From contig CADCWP010000355.1 of assembly GCA_902806425.1 (NCBI GenBank), forward strand, positions 1 through 46,595: DNA of 46,595 bases, written 5' to 3'. Below, in pieces: positions 7,574 through 16,529 of this stretch. The DNA is from an uncultured Truepera sp. GTDB lineage: Bacteria > Deinococcota > Deinococci > Deinococcales > Trueperaceae. The notes under the pieces are model-generated. The model was given only the letters and a program-made list of their open reading frames with translations. It was not told the origin of the DNA and made no database searches. Numbering within the stretch: the first letter of the stretch is position 1; each line of letters begins with the position of its first letter. The translations under genes were made by a program, and so were the position numbers.

Positions 7574-10255
7574 GTGCAGAGCCATACGCAAATTTCAGCC
7601 GACGACTTGAGGCGCAAGTACCTCGAGTTTTTCAAGAGCAAACAGCACCTCGTCTACCCAGCCACGTCCCTAAAGAGTGACGACCCCACCTTGATGTTTA
7701 ACGTCGCGGGGATGCAGCAGTTCAAGCCGTACTTTCAGGGCGCGACGCCCCGGTTTCCGGGCGTTGAAGGGGTGTGGCCGCGCGTCACCACCAGCCAGAA
7801 GTGTATGCGCGCGGGCGGCAAAGATTCGGACATCGAGAACGTCGGGCGTACCCGGCGGCACCACACGTTTTTCGAGATGCTCGGCAACTTCTCGTTCGGC
7901 GACTATTTCAAACGCGAGGCGATCACCTGGGCGTGGGAGTTCCTTACTTCGCCCAAGTGGCTGGGACTCCCTCCCGAAAAGCTTTACGCCACCGTCTTTA
8001 CGGACGACGACGACGCGTACGCCATCTGGCGTGATGAGGTGGGCATCCCCGAAGTGCGGCTCTCGAGGTGGGGTGAAGGCGAGAATTTCTGGCCCGCCAA
8101 CGCCATTAAAGATGAGCGTTCCGGCCCGTGCGGCCCCTGTTCAGAAATCTTCTACGACCGTGGTCCCGACTTCGGCTCTCCGGACGAGACCGGCCCCAAC
8201 ACCGGCTCTGGCGACCGCTACATCGAGATTTGGAACCTGGTATTCACCCAGTACAACCTTGAGGGCGGCGTGCTGAGCCCCCTGCCGCAGCAAAATATCG
8301 ACACCGGGAGCGGACTAGAGCGCGTCGCCACCGTGGTTTCCGGCGCGCAGGACGCCTACGCGACTGAACTCTTCCAGCCGACCATCCGGCGCTTGGTCGC
8401 GCTGTCCGGCGTGCCCTACAACGACATCGTTTCCGTTCAGCACCGCATCATCGCCGATCACGTGCGCTCGGTGAGCATGTGCATCACTGACGGCATCCTG
8501 CCCGCGAACGATGGGGCGGGCTACGTCATCAAGATGCTCATCCGGCGCGCGTCGCGGCAGGCGTACCTGCTGGGGCTGCGCGCGCCGGTCTTGCACAAAC
8601 TCGTCGCCGGAGTTGTCGAGGCGATGGGAGACGCGTATCCGGAGGTGCGGGACGCGCAAGGACGCATCGAGGGTGTTTTGGAGGCGGAAGAGGCGCAGTT
8701 TTTGCGGACGTTGGAGAGCGGCATCCTCCGCGTGTCGCAGCTTTTGGACGGACTGGGCGGCACCGAACTCCCCGGCGACGTGGCCTTCGACCTCTGGCAG
8801 ACCTACGGTTTTCCGTTATCCCTTACTGAGGAGATGGCCGAAGAACGCGGCGTCACGGTAGACCGGGCCGGGTACGAGGCGGCGCGGGGGACGGCTCGAG
8901 AGACCTCCCGCGCATCACGAGAGGGTGGCGTTCTCTTCGCGGCGCAAGACGCCTTCAGTCGCGTGGCCGAAACCCACGGGCCGACGGTTTTCACCGGCTA
9001 TACCGAACGGGACGCCTCTGCGACGGTGCTGGCGCTCGTCCGGGGCGGGGCCGAACTTGCAGAAGGGCGCGAAGGGGACGCCGTGCAGGTGGTCCTGGAC
9101 ACGACGCCTTTCTACGCCGAAGGAGGCGGACAGATCGGCGACGCCGGGGCGCTCGAGTGGCCTGACGGTAAGGCGATGGTCAGCACCACCACCAAGACCA
9201 AGGGCGGCGTCTTCGTCCTTCAAGCACGCGTGCTGCGCGGCACGCTCACACCCGACATGCAGGTGCGGGCAGTTATCGACCCAAGCCGCAGCGAGACCGA
9301 GAAGCACCACACCGCCACCCACCTGCTGCACGCGGCGCTGCGGAGTGTCCTCGGCACGCACGTCGCGCAGGCCGGGTCGCTGGTTGCACCCGACCGCCTG
9401 CGGTTCGACTTTTCACACCCGAAGGCGCTCGCAGCGGGCGAGGTGACCCGCACCGAAACGCTCGTCAACCGCTGGGTGCAGAGCGATTTGCAGGTGTCGT
9501 GGCAGGAAGTGTCCATCGCCGAGGCGCGGCAGGCCGGGGCGATGATGCTCTTCGGCGAACGGTACGGCGAGCGGGTGCGGATGGTCACGGTCGCGCCTGA
9601 AAGCGGCGAAAGGGGGGTGTCCAGAGAGCTGTGCGGCGGCACCCACGTCTCCCGCACGGGGACACTGGGCGTCTTTCTGATCACAGCGGAGGAGTCGGTG
9701 TCGGCGGGAGTCCGGCGGCTCGAGGCGCTCGTCGGTGAGGCGGCCTTAGCGTATCTGCACAGCCTGAGGGAAGGCGTCGCAGCGACCGCAAAAGCCCTAG
9801 GCGTCAAACCGGACGAAGTAACCGGACGCGTGGAGCGGTTGCAGGGCGACCTCAAGGTGCGCGAGCGTGAGGTCGCGGGGCTCCGCGACAAGCTGGCGGC
9901 GGCGCAGACACAAGGTAGCACGCAGAGCGTGGTGCGGGAGGCGGGTGGTTTTCGCTACAGCACGGCGCAGTTAGACGGGCTCGACGCGGGCGCGCTGCGA
10001 AACGCCGCCGACGCGCTTTTGGAGCGCTCGGGCGCGGACATCGTGGTGCTCGCCAGCGGCCCGCTGCTGGTGACCAAAGTGAGCCGCGACGCCGAAGGGC
10101 GGGGCGCGCACGCCGGAAAGTTGGTCGGCGAGATTGCCAAACGTGCGGGCGGTGGCGGCGGCGGACGGCCCAACCTGGCGCAAGCCGGGATCAAAGACCC
10201 GAGCCGCCTCGGCGCGGCCCTCGCCGCCGTCCCCGAGATTCTTGCGGCGTCCTGA
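7574..10255 (+). CDS. alaS: Alanyl-tRNA synthetase
   Basis: An 893-residue class II aminoacyl-tRNA synthetase charging tRNA-Ala. The N-terminal catalytic core is recognisable (DDLRRKYLEFF, GMQQFKPYF, GKDSDIENVGRTRRHHTFFEMLGNFSFGDYF in pieces). The editing domain carries the zinc-site pair H579-x3-H583 and C687-GGT-H691, and the C-terminal DHHA1 (C-Ala) part includes the glycine-rich AGGGGGGRPNLAQAG. Full length for the family. The start is GTG with AGGAGG six bases upstream. Confidence 0.98.
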   Translation: MQSHTQISADDLRRKYLEFFKSKQHLVYPATSLKSDDPTLMFNVAGMQQFKPYFQGATPRFPGVEGVWPRVTTSQKCMRAGGKDSDIENVGRTRRHHTFFEMLGNFSFGDYFKREAITWAWEFLTSPKWLGLPPEKLYATVFTDDDDAYAIWRDEVGIPEVRLSRWGEGENFWPANAIKDERSGPCGPCSEIFYDRGPDFGSPDETGPNTGSGDRYIEIWNLVFTQYNLEGGVLSPLPQQNIDTGSGLERVATVVSGAQDAYATELFQPTIRRLVALSGVPYNDIVSVQHRIIADHVRSVSMCITDGILPANDGAGYVIKMLIRRASRQAYLLGLRAPVLHKLVAGVVEAMGDAYPEVRDAQGRIEGVLEAEEAQFLRTLESGILRVSQLLDGLGGTELPGDVAFDLWQTYGFPLSLTEEMAEERGVTVDRAGYEAARGTARETSRASREGGVLFAAQDAFSRVAETHGPTVFTGYTERDASATVLALVRGGAELAEGREGDAVQVVLDTTPFYAEGGGQIGDAGALEWPDGKAMVSTTTKTKGGVFVLQARVLRGTLTPDMQVRAVIDPSRSETEKHHTATHLLHAALRSVLGTHVAQAGSLVAPDRLRFDFSHPKALAAGEVTRTETLVNRWVQSDLQVSWQEVSIAEARQAGAMMLFGERYGERVRMVTVAPESGERGVSRELCGGTHVSRTGTLGVFLITAEESVSAGVRRLEALVGEAALAYLHSLREGVAATAKALGVKPDEVTGRVERLQGDLKVREREVAGLRDKLAAAQTQGSTQSVVREAGGFRYSTAQLDGLDAGALRNAADALLERSGADIVVLASGPLLVTKVSRDAEGRGAHAGKLVGEIAKRAGGGGGGRPNLAQAGIKDPSRLGAALAAVPEILAAS

Positions 10256-11045
10256 GCGGCCCAAGCTCGTCGCCTTAGACCTCGATGGGACGCTCTTAAA
10301 GGGTGACAAGACCGTCAGCCCGCGCAACCGGGCGGCGGTGCGCGGGCTCGTTACGAGCGGGGTGGTGGTCGTTATCTGTACGGGGCGGCCTCCGCGAACG
10401 GCCAAGGTTTTTGCCGAGCAGTTAGGGCTGGTAGACTTAGCCATCGTTTATAACGGCGGGGCCGTGTACAACTTCGCGGAGGACCGGGCGCTGGTGCGCT
10501 TCGACTTTCCGGGCGTGGTAGCGCGCGAGGCCGTCCGGAGGATGCGCGCCGCGCATCCGGGCGTGATGTGCGGGCTCGAGGCGGCCTACGGCTGGTACGT
10601 CGATACCAAACGCTACGAACTGCTGCGCCGCGGCGTGTTTCCCTACGAGACCGAGCCGGACGGCGTGGGGGACGTTGCCGCGTTTATTAAGGACGAGGTC
10701 ACCAAGCTCCTGTTCTGGCATCCCACCGAACCCCCTGAAGTGCTTGATAAAACCCTTGCCGACCTGCCGGTTCACGGCACCTGGAGTATGCCGGGTCTTC
10801 TGGAGGTCGTCGGGCCGGAGGTCAACAAACGCGCGGCTTTAGAACGGGTCGCGGCGGACATGGGGTTAGGGGCCAAAGACGTAGCGGCCTTTGGCGACCA
10901 GCATAACGACTGGGAGATGCTCGCCTGGGCCGGGTTCGGCGTGGCGATGGGCAACGCCGATAGGAGCGTACAGGAGCTAGCTGATTGGGTAACGAGCGAC
11001 GCTGACGACGACGGGGTCGCGGAGGTCATCGAAGGGTGGTTGTAA
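10242..11045 (+). CDS. Cof-type HAD hydrolase
   Basis: A HAD-superfamily phosphatase of about 267 residues. Motif I is LDLDGTLL, the threonine motif is VVICTGRPP, and the C-terminal motif is GDQHNDWEML (two acidic Mg2+ ligands). The cap domain between them is of the Cof/YbiV type; usual substrates are sugar phosphates or flavin-related phosphates. The frame is open far into alaS, but motif I starts just after the alaS stop, so TTG at 10242 (14-base overlap with alaS) is the most sensible start. It is likely co-transcribed with alaS. Confidence 0.88.
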   Translation: MRRPERPKLVALDLDGTLLKGDKTVSPRNRAAVRGLVTSGVVVVICTGRPPRTAKVFAEQLGLVDLAIVYNGGAVYNFAEDRALVRFDFPGVVAREAVRRMRAAHPGVMCGLEAAYGWYVDTKRYELLRRGVFPYETEPDGVGDVAAFIKDEVTKLLFWHPTEPPEVLDKTLADLPVHGTWSMPGLLEVVGPEVNKRAALERVAADMGLGAKDVAAFGDQHNDWEMLAWAGFGVAMGNADRSVQELADWVTSDADDDGVAEVIEGWL

Positions 11046-11076
11046 AAATAGGCGTGAAAGCAATGGTTGTAAAAAC

Positions 11077-11811
11077 GTGGCTTTAGGATTTGGCACGCTC
11101 GTGGTGTTCGGCTACGGGCCAGTCGAGCCTGACGGACGGCCCAACGTCTACGCCCGCCGCGCCGCGCTCGCCGCCGGAACGCTGTCAGGGCAAGGCGCGA
11201 CGAAACGGCTGCTCATCACGGGCGGACGAACCGGCGGCGACGATCTACCCTCCGAAGCAGTTCTATTGGCGGGCTACCTGACGCGCCGGCTTGGGGTGTC
11301 TTCGGAGCGACTTGTACTCGAGGAGGGCGCGCGCGACACCATCGACAACTTGGTCTTTAGCGCCAACCTTCTCGACGCCGAAGGACGCGCAGACGACAGG
11401 CTGGGGTTTCTGGCCCTGAGGCTGCACGGGCCGCGCATCGGGTATCTAGCCGACCTGGTGGGGCTTACCGGGACGTTCGTCGCACTCGAGGGGGTCATTG
11501 CGGAACGTGCGGAACGTCACTGCCGTTTTCTTGAAGATTTAAGCCGAACGCCCTTGTACGGAGATCTAGCCGCGTCGCAAGTGCGCGCCCTGCGCGGGCT
11601 GGCCCAACTGCCGGACTTCTGGTTGCCGCCGCTGGGAGGGCTTAAGAGCCCTGAACGTCTGCGCCGTCTGCAAAAGCATCCAACTGTCTCGAAGTTGGGG
11701 TTACCCGAAGACCTCACGATGTTTAGACAGGCGTTGCGTAACCGTCCCCGGCGTTACCCGGAGCCCCACCCGGACGATATGCAGCGGGGCCTCGAGGCTG
11801 CGCGTGGCTGA
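11077..11811 (+). CDS. DUF218 (YdcF/SanA-like) protein
   Basis: A 244-residue protein beginning LVVFGYGP, with RLLITGGRTGG..PSEAVLLAGYL and ERLVLEEGARDTIDNLVFSA, the order of motifs in DUF218 proteins (ElyC/SanA/YdcF). Unlike most of these, it has no N-terminal membrane helix and has a long basic C-terminal tail. Family members are linked to envelope or peptidoglycan precursor metabolism, but the reaction is unsettled. The GTG start is 31 bases after the HAD gene; the end overlaps ruvX by 8 bases. Confidence 0.78.
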   Translation: MALGFGTLVVFGYGPVEPDGRPNVYARRAALAAGTLSGQGATKRLLITGGRTGGDDLPSEAVLLAGYLTRRLGVSSERLVLEEGARDTIDNLVFSANLLDAEGRADDRLGFLALRLHGPRIGYLADLVGLTGTFVALEGVIAERAERHCRFLEDLSRTPLYGDLAASQVRALRGLAQLPDFWLPPLGGLKSPERLRRLQKHPTVSKLGLPEDLTMFRQALRNRPRRYPEPHPDDMQRGLEAARG

Positions 11812-12253
11812 ACCTGGAACTACCGGCGCTGAAGTCGTGCTCGCCCTCGATGTGGGCGCGGCGCGCATCGGCGTGGCGCGGGGCGTGGTCGGCTCAAACT
11901 TCGCCTTCGGGCGCGGCTTTATCACCAGGCAGAAACTAGCGCTCGACGTAGCGGCGGTGCAGTCCCTTGTCGACGAGGAGGGCGCGGCGCGCGTCGTGGT
12001 GGGCTTGCCGAGCCGCTTGCGCGGTGGTGACTCGCCACAGACGACGAAGGTACGCACGTTTGCGGCGGCGCTCGAAAAGGCAGGTCTCGCGGTGGTATTT
12101 GAAGACGAGCGCCTGACCACTAAAGTGGCGTCGCAGGGGCTGGCGACAAGTGGCCTTAAGAAAAAACAGCGGCAGGAAAAAGGCCGCCTTGACGAACGGT
12201 CGGCGGTCCTGATCTTAGAAAGCTACTTGGCGCGGCAGAAAAACGCCGGATAG
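11804..12253 (+). CDS. ruvX: RuvX/YqgF Holliday-junction resolvase-like protein
   Basis: A 149-residue RNase H-fold protein. The opening LALDVGAARIGVA holds the first catalytic aspartate, VVGLPSRLRGG follows, and DERLTT contains the second acidic group, all standard for YqgF/RuvX. The family processes the 5' end of pre-16S rRNA and/or cuts branched DNA. The GTG start overlaps the previous gene by 8 bases, indicating one operon from alaS to ruvX. In many bacteria mltG comes next; here a 3-kb accessory block separates them. Confidence 0.93.
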   Translation: MAEPGTTGAEVVLALDVGAARIGVARGVVGSNFAFGRGFITRQKLALDVAAVQSLVDEEGAARVVVGLPSRLRGGDSPQTTKVRTFAAALEKAGLAVVFEDERLTTKVASQGLATSGLKKKQRQEKGRLDERSAVLILESYLARQKNAG

Positions 12254-12267
12254 GGCTGAGTCAGAAG

Positions 12268-12528
12268 GGGATTCTGACGACGCCAGACAACTTCCAAAAG
12301 CACTTTGAAGCAATTTTCAAGGCGCGAGTTGCGCTTGAAGTCGGTAGTCTCTCGCCGTGGAGCAGTCACTTGCTTAAAAACTTAGGGCGTGAAGTCATCG
12401 TTGCCATCCCCGTACCCTTGCCCTCATTCACAGCTCGGATTACCGTCCACATCTCGCAGGCTGGGGAGGAACCGCAGGTAGAGCTGGACCACGCAATCAC
12501 TTCCGCTGGGAAGCGGTGGACACAGTAA
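12268..12528 (+). pseudogene. IS110-family transposase remnant
   Basis: The frame starting at 12268 has no start codon but reads GILTTPDNFQKHF..RVALEVGSLSPWSSHLL and then KNLGREVIVAIP. This is the signature of the N-terminal DEDD domain of IS110-type transposases (usual form: ALE-G-HS-WVSRLL..LGHEV-VANP). The match ends near 12415; the rest of the frame (to TAA 12526-12528) is unrelated. Only a fragment is left and no terminal repeats were seen. It marks the left edge of the inserted block before mltG. Bases 12529-12642 show nothing else. Confidence 0.72.
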
Positions 12529-12642
12529 AGGCGGGCACGGTCAGGCGTGGGACCTCGGCTCAGGGGGCGAAACGGCCCAAGCTACACGGAGGGACCCAAG
12601 CCCAAGTTGGCAGAGCCCCCCGACCCTGCGCCTCTCAGAGCT

Positions 12643-13587
12643 TCATTTGCATCTGACCCGACCCAGCGGATTAGAGCTTTCCTGCAACGCGGCACACGCT
12701 GCGTCCCAGGCGCGGTCTTCGGGGTAGAGCGCGCTGCGGAGGTAGGCCCACGTCAGCCGCTGGAGCACAGCGACTCGCTCGGGGTTCTCGTCCGTCGTTT
12801 CTGTCACGAGATACCCGGAAATCCCGCCGAGCATGTGTTCTGCTCTAAATAACGTAACCAGCCACTCCCCTCCTGGACTCAGGGTGTACGCATCCGTGAA
12901 CCAGTCCGGCCCACGGACGCTCAGCGGAGACTTGTCCTTATCACCCGCAACCACAAGGGTCGGCGTCGTCATCTCCGCAAAGCTCGGGTTCATGAACGGA
13001 AAATGCTCGGCTGCGAACGGAGTGAGAGCTTCACCTCCCCGGCCAGTTGCGGAAAGCAGCACGCCAACCTTGATCCGAGGGTCGGACATATCCTCTCCCG
13101 AGCTGCCGTCGGGGGCAACGACCCGCGCGCCTAACAGCATACCGGTCGTCTGAGCTCCGTACGAGTGCCCGGCTGCGGCGATGCGGCTCCGGTCGAAGCG
13201 CCCCCCGAGCCCCGGAACCGAAGCTTCGATGAGACCCAAGCTGTCGAGGATACGCTTCATGTCTTCGACCCGAAACCGCCAGATCGAGGGTGTCCGGGGA
13301 TCCTCTGGACTGAGGCCCAACGCTCTTGAATCGAGGAAGGTGGGTTGGATCACGGCGAAGCCGTGCGCCGCCCAGAAATTTACCAGCGGGGCATAGCCGT
13401 CGGATGAAGAACCGAAGCCGTGCGCGAAGACAATGATGGGTAGTTGGCGACCTGTCGCGGGAGCCGATACCCGCACCTGCAAGTCCTCGCCACGGCCGGG
13501 AGCTGATAGCACCACTGGACTGACCGAAACAACAGGAGTAGGCGCACTGACGGGTAAATTTAACGCTGAAGTGATTGGCTTGCTCAT
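12643..13587 (-). CDS. Alpha/beta hydrolase (chlorophyllase/PAF-acetylhydrolase-like)
   Basis: About 314 residues. The oxyanion segment is PIIVFAHGFGSSSDGY, the nucleophile elbow is GHSYG, the acid lies near PTLVVAGDKDKS, and the histidine is in FRAEHMLGG. This suits the dienelactone hydrolase/chlorophyllase-like group of esterases. The start at 13587 is chosen because an AAAGGAAA ribosome site lies eight bases upstream; a longer frame from 13623 adds only basic residues. There is no clear signal peptide. It lies in the accessory block with the SDR and TetR genes, same strand as the SDR. Confidence 0.87.
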   Translation of the reverse strand: MSKPITSALNLPVSAPTPVVSVSPVVLSAPGRGEDLQVRVSAPATGRQLPIIVFAHGFGSSSDGYAPLVNFWAAHGFAVIQPTFLDSRALGLSPEDPRTPSIWRFRVEDMKRILDSLGLIEASVPGLGGRFDRSRIAAAGHSYGAQTTGMLLGARVVAPDGSSGEDMSDPRIKVGVLLSATGRGGEALTPFAAEHFPFMNPSFAEMTTPTLVVAGDKDKSPLSVRGPDWFTDAYTLSPGGEWLVTLFRAEHMLGGISGYLVTETTDENPERVAVLQRLTWAYLRSALYPEDRAWDAACAALQESSNPLGRVRCK

Positions 13588-13798
13588 GAAAATTTCCTTT
13601 CGTGCATTTCTGCGTCTGGCCATCGCCCGTTATCATGGCGACCGGCGCGGCGCAACTCGAATGTGACTCTCTGTGGGAGCGTCTTCGGTTTGATCTGGCC
13701 GCCGTGCAGGAACGTGGGGTCCGGTTTGGCCGACAGCCGTCGGCGCTGCTGATGGCAGCCGTTCATCTGGTCCCTTCGTTCATGCACCCGAGGCTAGA

Positions 13799-14530
13799 TC
13801 ACCAGGCGACCGGGCCGTCCTCGTCCGACAACGTGCCGGTCGGGCCGTCCGGGCCGATGAGCGCGAGGCGCACGGCTTCACGTGCGCCCTGTTCGACCGT
13901 GCGCGTGCCCCGAAACCCGTTGAGATCGGTCGCGGTGAAACCCGGGCACGCTGCGTTGACCTTGACGTTCGTTGGCTCGAGTTCAATCGCAAAGGCCAGC
14001 GTGATCGCGTGCAAGGCCGTCTTCGACGGGCTGTAGGCGGCACCGAACACCGAGCGATGCGGATAGCTCGGGTCCGAGTTCAGCGTCAACGAGCCGGAAG
14101 AACTCCCCATGTTGACGATGCGTCCCGCTGGCGCTTCGCGGAGGAGCGGCAGCATCGCTTGCGTGACGGCCATAACGCCGAACACGTTCGTCTCGAACAC
14201 TACGCGCACCTCTTCGAGCGACGCGATACTCGGCGTGTTCGACGCGCCCGGCCCCCCCGCACTCGAGATGCCCGCATTGTTCACGAGTACGTCGAGGCGG
14301 CCGAACTCGCTGCGGATGCGTTCTGCAACAGCGGCGATGGAGTCTTGATCCGTAACATCGAGCTGAAGGGCGTGAGCGTCTGCCCCGACGCTCTTCGCAG
14401 CCGTTTCACCGTTTTCGAGGTTGCGCGACCCGACGAGCACGGTAAGGCCGTGTTCCGTGAGGTCCTTGGCGATTTGCAGGCCGATTCCTTTGTTGGCTCC
14501 GGTGACCAGGGCGACGGGTTGGTCTTGCAT
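13799..14530 (-). CDS. Short-chain dehydrogenase/reductase (SDR)
   Basis: A 243-residue classical SDR. The cofactor motif is TGANKGIG (about 11-18), NNAG follows at about 88-91, and the catalytic serine and Y-x3-K are in GSSSGSL and YSPSK. The fold and length match carbonyl-reductase-like SDRs using NADP(H). The ribosome site GGAGG precedes the ATG. It is divergent from the TetR gene; shared operator dyads in between make it the probable regulated target. Confidence 0.93.
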   Translation of the reverse strand: MQDQPVALVTGANKGIGLQIAKDLTEHGLTVLVGSRNLENGETAAKSVGADAHALQLDVTDQDSIAAVAERIRSEFGRLDVLVNNAGISSAGGPGASNTPSIASLEEVRVVFETNVFGVMAVTQAMLPLLREAPAGRIVNMGSSSGSLTLNSDPSYPHRSVFGAAYSPSKTALHAITLAFAIELEPTNVKVNAACPGFTATDLNGFRGTRTVEQGAREAVRLALIGPDGPTGTLSDEDGPVAW

Positions 14531-14613
14531 GGTGATCCTCCATTACGTGCTGAGTTCGCAATGGCCACAGGTGGCTTGTCGCGGGGCGTCCGTTCAGGTA
14601 TCATGCCCTAAGT

Positions 14614-14649
14614 GGAACACCGTTCCTATAAGATACGGGACTTTGTTCC
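14614..14649. promoter_or_regulatory. Two matching TetR-type operator dyads
   Basis: Two 13-base dyads of the same form, GGRAC-N3-GTTCC, lie at 14614-14626 (GGAACACCGTTCC) and 14637-14649 (GGGACTTTGTTCC), with centres 23 bases apart. A TATAAG box (14627-14632) lies between them. They sit between the SDR gene and the TetR start codon, the normal place for autoregulation plus control of a divergent target. Two sites about two helical turns apart fit two repressor dimers on one face. This overlap is also why the upstream GTG (14612) is an unlikely start for the regulator. Confidence 0.7.
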
Positions 14650-14683
14650 GTTTGTCAAGCTGGACGGCGAAGGGAAAGATGCA

Positions 14684-15286
14684 ATGACAGACATTGATGA
14701 ACCAGCAGAAAAAGCAACCCAACCCAAGCGGGCCGACGCTCGGCGAAACGAGCAGACGTTGCTCGACGCCGCCGCCGCACTTTTTGTCACGTCCGGCGTC
14801 GAGGTGCCGGTCCGCGACATCGCGGCGGAGGCTGGCGTCGGAACGGGCACGATCTACCGTCACTTCCCGACCCGAGCGGACCTCATCATCGCCGTCTACC
14901 GGCATCAGGTTGAGGCCTGCGCCGAGGCCGGTCTGGCGCTGCTGGCGAGCAGCGCCAGTCCTTACGCTGCGCTTGGACAGTGGATCGACCTCTTCGTTGA
15001 TTTCCTAGTCACCAAGCACGGACTCGCTGCCGTTATGCAGTCCGACAAAACCGGCTTTGACACGCTGCACGCCTACTTCCTCGACCGCCTCTTGCCGGTG
15101 GGTACGCAACTGCTCAACGCCGCAGCTGAGGCGCGCGAGATTCGCCCTGACATAGAGACCTACGAACTGATGCGCGGTGTCGGCAACCTCTGCATCGGCG
15201 CGGGTAACGACTCCCGCTACAACGCACGTCGCCTGGTCCACCTGCTCATCGCCGGTCTCCGCCGACCGCAGTCGCCGTCAGCCTAA
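14684..15286 (+). CDS. TetR-family transcriptional regulator
   Basis: About 200 residues. The N-terminal helix-turn-helix is typical: EQTLLDAAAALF, VRDIAAEAGVGTGTIYRHF, PTRADLI. The C-terminal ligand domain is of the group often seen beside SDR genes. The ATG at 14684 has a GAAGGGA ribosome site and leaves the dyads at 14614-14649 outside the gene. It most likely represses itself and the divergent SDR (and possibly the hydrolase). Confidence 0.92.
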   Translation: MTDIDEPAEKATQPKRADARRNEQTLLDAAAALFVTSGVEVPVRDIAAEAGVGTGTIYRHFPTRADLIIAVYRHQVEACAEAGLALLASSASPYAALGQWIDLFVDFLVTKHGLAAVMQSDKTGFDTLHAYFLDRLLPVGTQLLNAAAEAREIRPDIETYELMRGVGNLCIGAGNDSRYNARRLVHLLIAGLRRPQSPSA

Positions 15287-15463
15287 GCGGAACACCCGTC
15301 GGGGCGTTTTCTGAGCGCTTTGAGCCAGGTTATGACACCGTGTGGGGCGGCGACGACGCTCGCCTTTTTTCAGCGTTGAGCCTGGGAACCTTTAAAAGCC
15401 CGCAACCTGTGCTGAAGGTCTACACCTCTGTCGGTGCGTGCGCCGCAAGGTAGAGTAGGGCGA

Positions 15464-16519
15464 GTGAGCGAAACCACCCTACCCGAACCGTCACAGCGTC
15501 CCGCCCCGCCCCACTGGCTGCGCTGGGCGCTGCTCGTCGCGCTTTTGCTCGCTAGTACCCTTGCTGTAACGCTCGGCTGGGTGCGGCGGCAGCTGAGACC
15601 GATCTCGGACACCGGCCCCACCAAGGAGTTCGAGATAGAGCCGGGCTGGGGCGCAGCGCAGGTCGCCGGAGCTTTGGAAGAGGCTGGACTCGTTCGTAAC
15701 GCCCGCGTGTTCAGCCTGTATTTGCAGCTAGAGGGTCTCGACCGCGATGTAGGCGAAGGGCTCTACACCCTCAGCCCGACGCTCAGTACCCCGCAGCTGG
15801 CCGAGCGGCTTGCGGGCGGTGGACAGCCTAGAGTTGCCTCGGTCGTAATTCCGGAAGGCTTTCGGGCCGCCCAGGTCGCCGCCCGCTTGCGCGCCGACCT
15901 GGGCCTGGACGTCCGGCAGCTCGTTAAGAAACCGGGCGCGTTACGGCCCCCGTTCGTGCCGCCGGGGGTCGGCTTGGAGGGCTACCTCTTCCCCGCCTCG
16001 TACGAGGTTCCGGTCGGCAGCAGCGCGGGCGAGGTCGTTCAGCTTATGCTCCACCGCTTTGAGCGCGAGCTGACCCCGGAGACGCGGCGGCGGCTACAAG
16101 GGCTCGGGTTGAGCGTTCACGAGTGGGTTACGCTCGCCAGCATGGTGCAGGCCGAGGCGGGCTCCCACAACGAGATGCCGATCATCGCCGGGGTGTTCCT
16201 AAACCGCCTAGAGCGCAACATGCGCCTCCAATCCGACCCGACCGTCGCCTACGGTCTCGGCAAACGGCTTCCCGAACTCGACGCCGTAGCCGGTGATATA
16301 GACCGCGACACACCCTGGAACACCTATACCCGCGCCGGTCTCCCCCGTACCCCCATCGGTAATCCCGGCGTTCACGCGCTCTCTGTCATCTTTGGGGCCG
16401 AGCGCACCGACGCCACCGGGGAGCCCTATCTATACTTTTTACACGGTACAGACGGGACATTCAGGCCTAACCTGACCCTTGAGGACCACAACCGCGACGT
16501 CGAGGCGTACCTGAGATGA
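15464..16519 (+). CDS. mltG: Endolytic murein transglycosylase MltG (YceG)
   Basis: About 351 residues: one N-terminal membrane helix (LRWALLVALLLASTLAVTLGW), a LysM-like part, and the YceG domain with ASMVQAEAGSHNEMPIIAGVFLNRL in pieces; the catalytic glutamate is the E of QAEA. The end PIGNPG..PYLYFL is typical. It cuts nascent glycan strands at the membrane. The GTG at 15464 lies seven bases after TAGAGT (15451-15456), a leaderless arrangement; GTG at 15434 would add 10 residues. The gap 15287-15463 shows nothing else. Confidence 0.93.
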   Translation: MSETTLPEPSQRPAPPHWLRWALLVALLLASTLAVTLGWVRRQLRPISDTGPTKEFEIEPGWGAAQVAGALEEAGLVRNARVFSLYLQLEGLDRDVGEGLYTLSPTLSTPQLAERLAGGGQPRVASVVIPEGFRAAQVAARLRADLGLDVRQLVKKPGALRPPFVPPGVGLEGYLFPASYEVPVGSSAGEVVQLMLHRFERELTPETRRRLQGLGLSVHEWVTLASMVQAEAGSHNEMPIIAGVFLNRLERNMRLQSDPTVAYGLGKRLPELDAVAGDIDRDTPWNTYTRAGLPRTPIGNPGVHALSVIFGAERTDATGEPYLYFLHGTDGTFRPNLTLEDHNRDVEAYLR

Positions 16520-16529
16520 GCTGCGTAAA

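Noticed and set aside
10134-10241. Upstream extension of the HAD gene deep into alaS
   Set aside because: The added residues are Arg/Pro/Ser-rich, lie within the alaS frame's shadow, and HAD motif I starts just after 10255.
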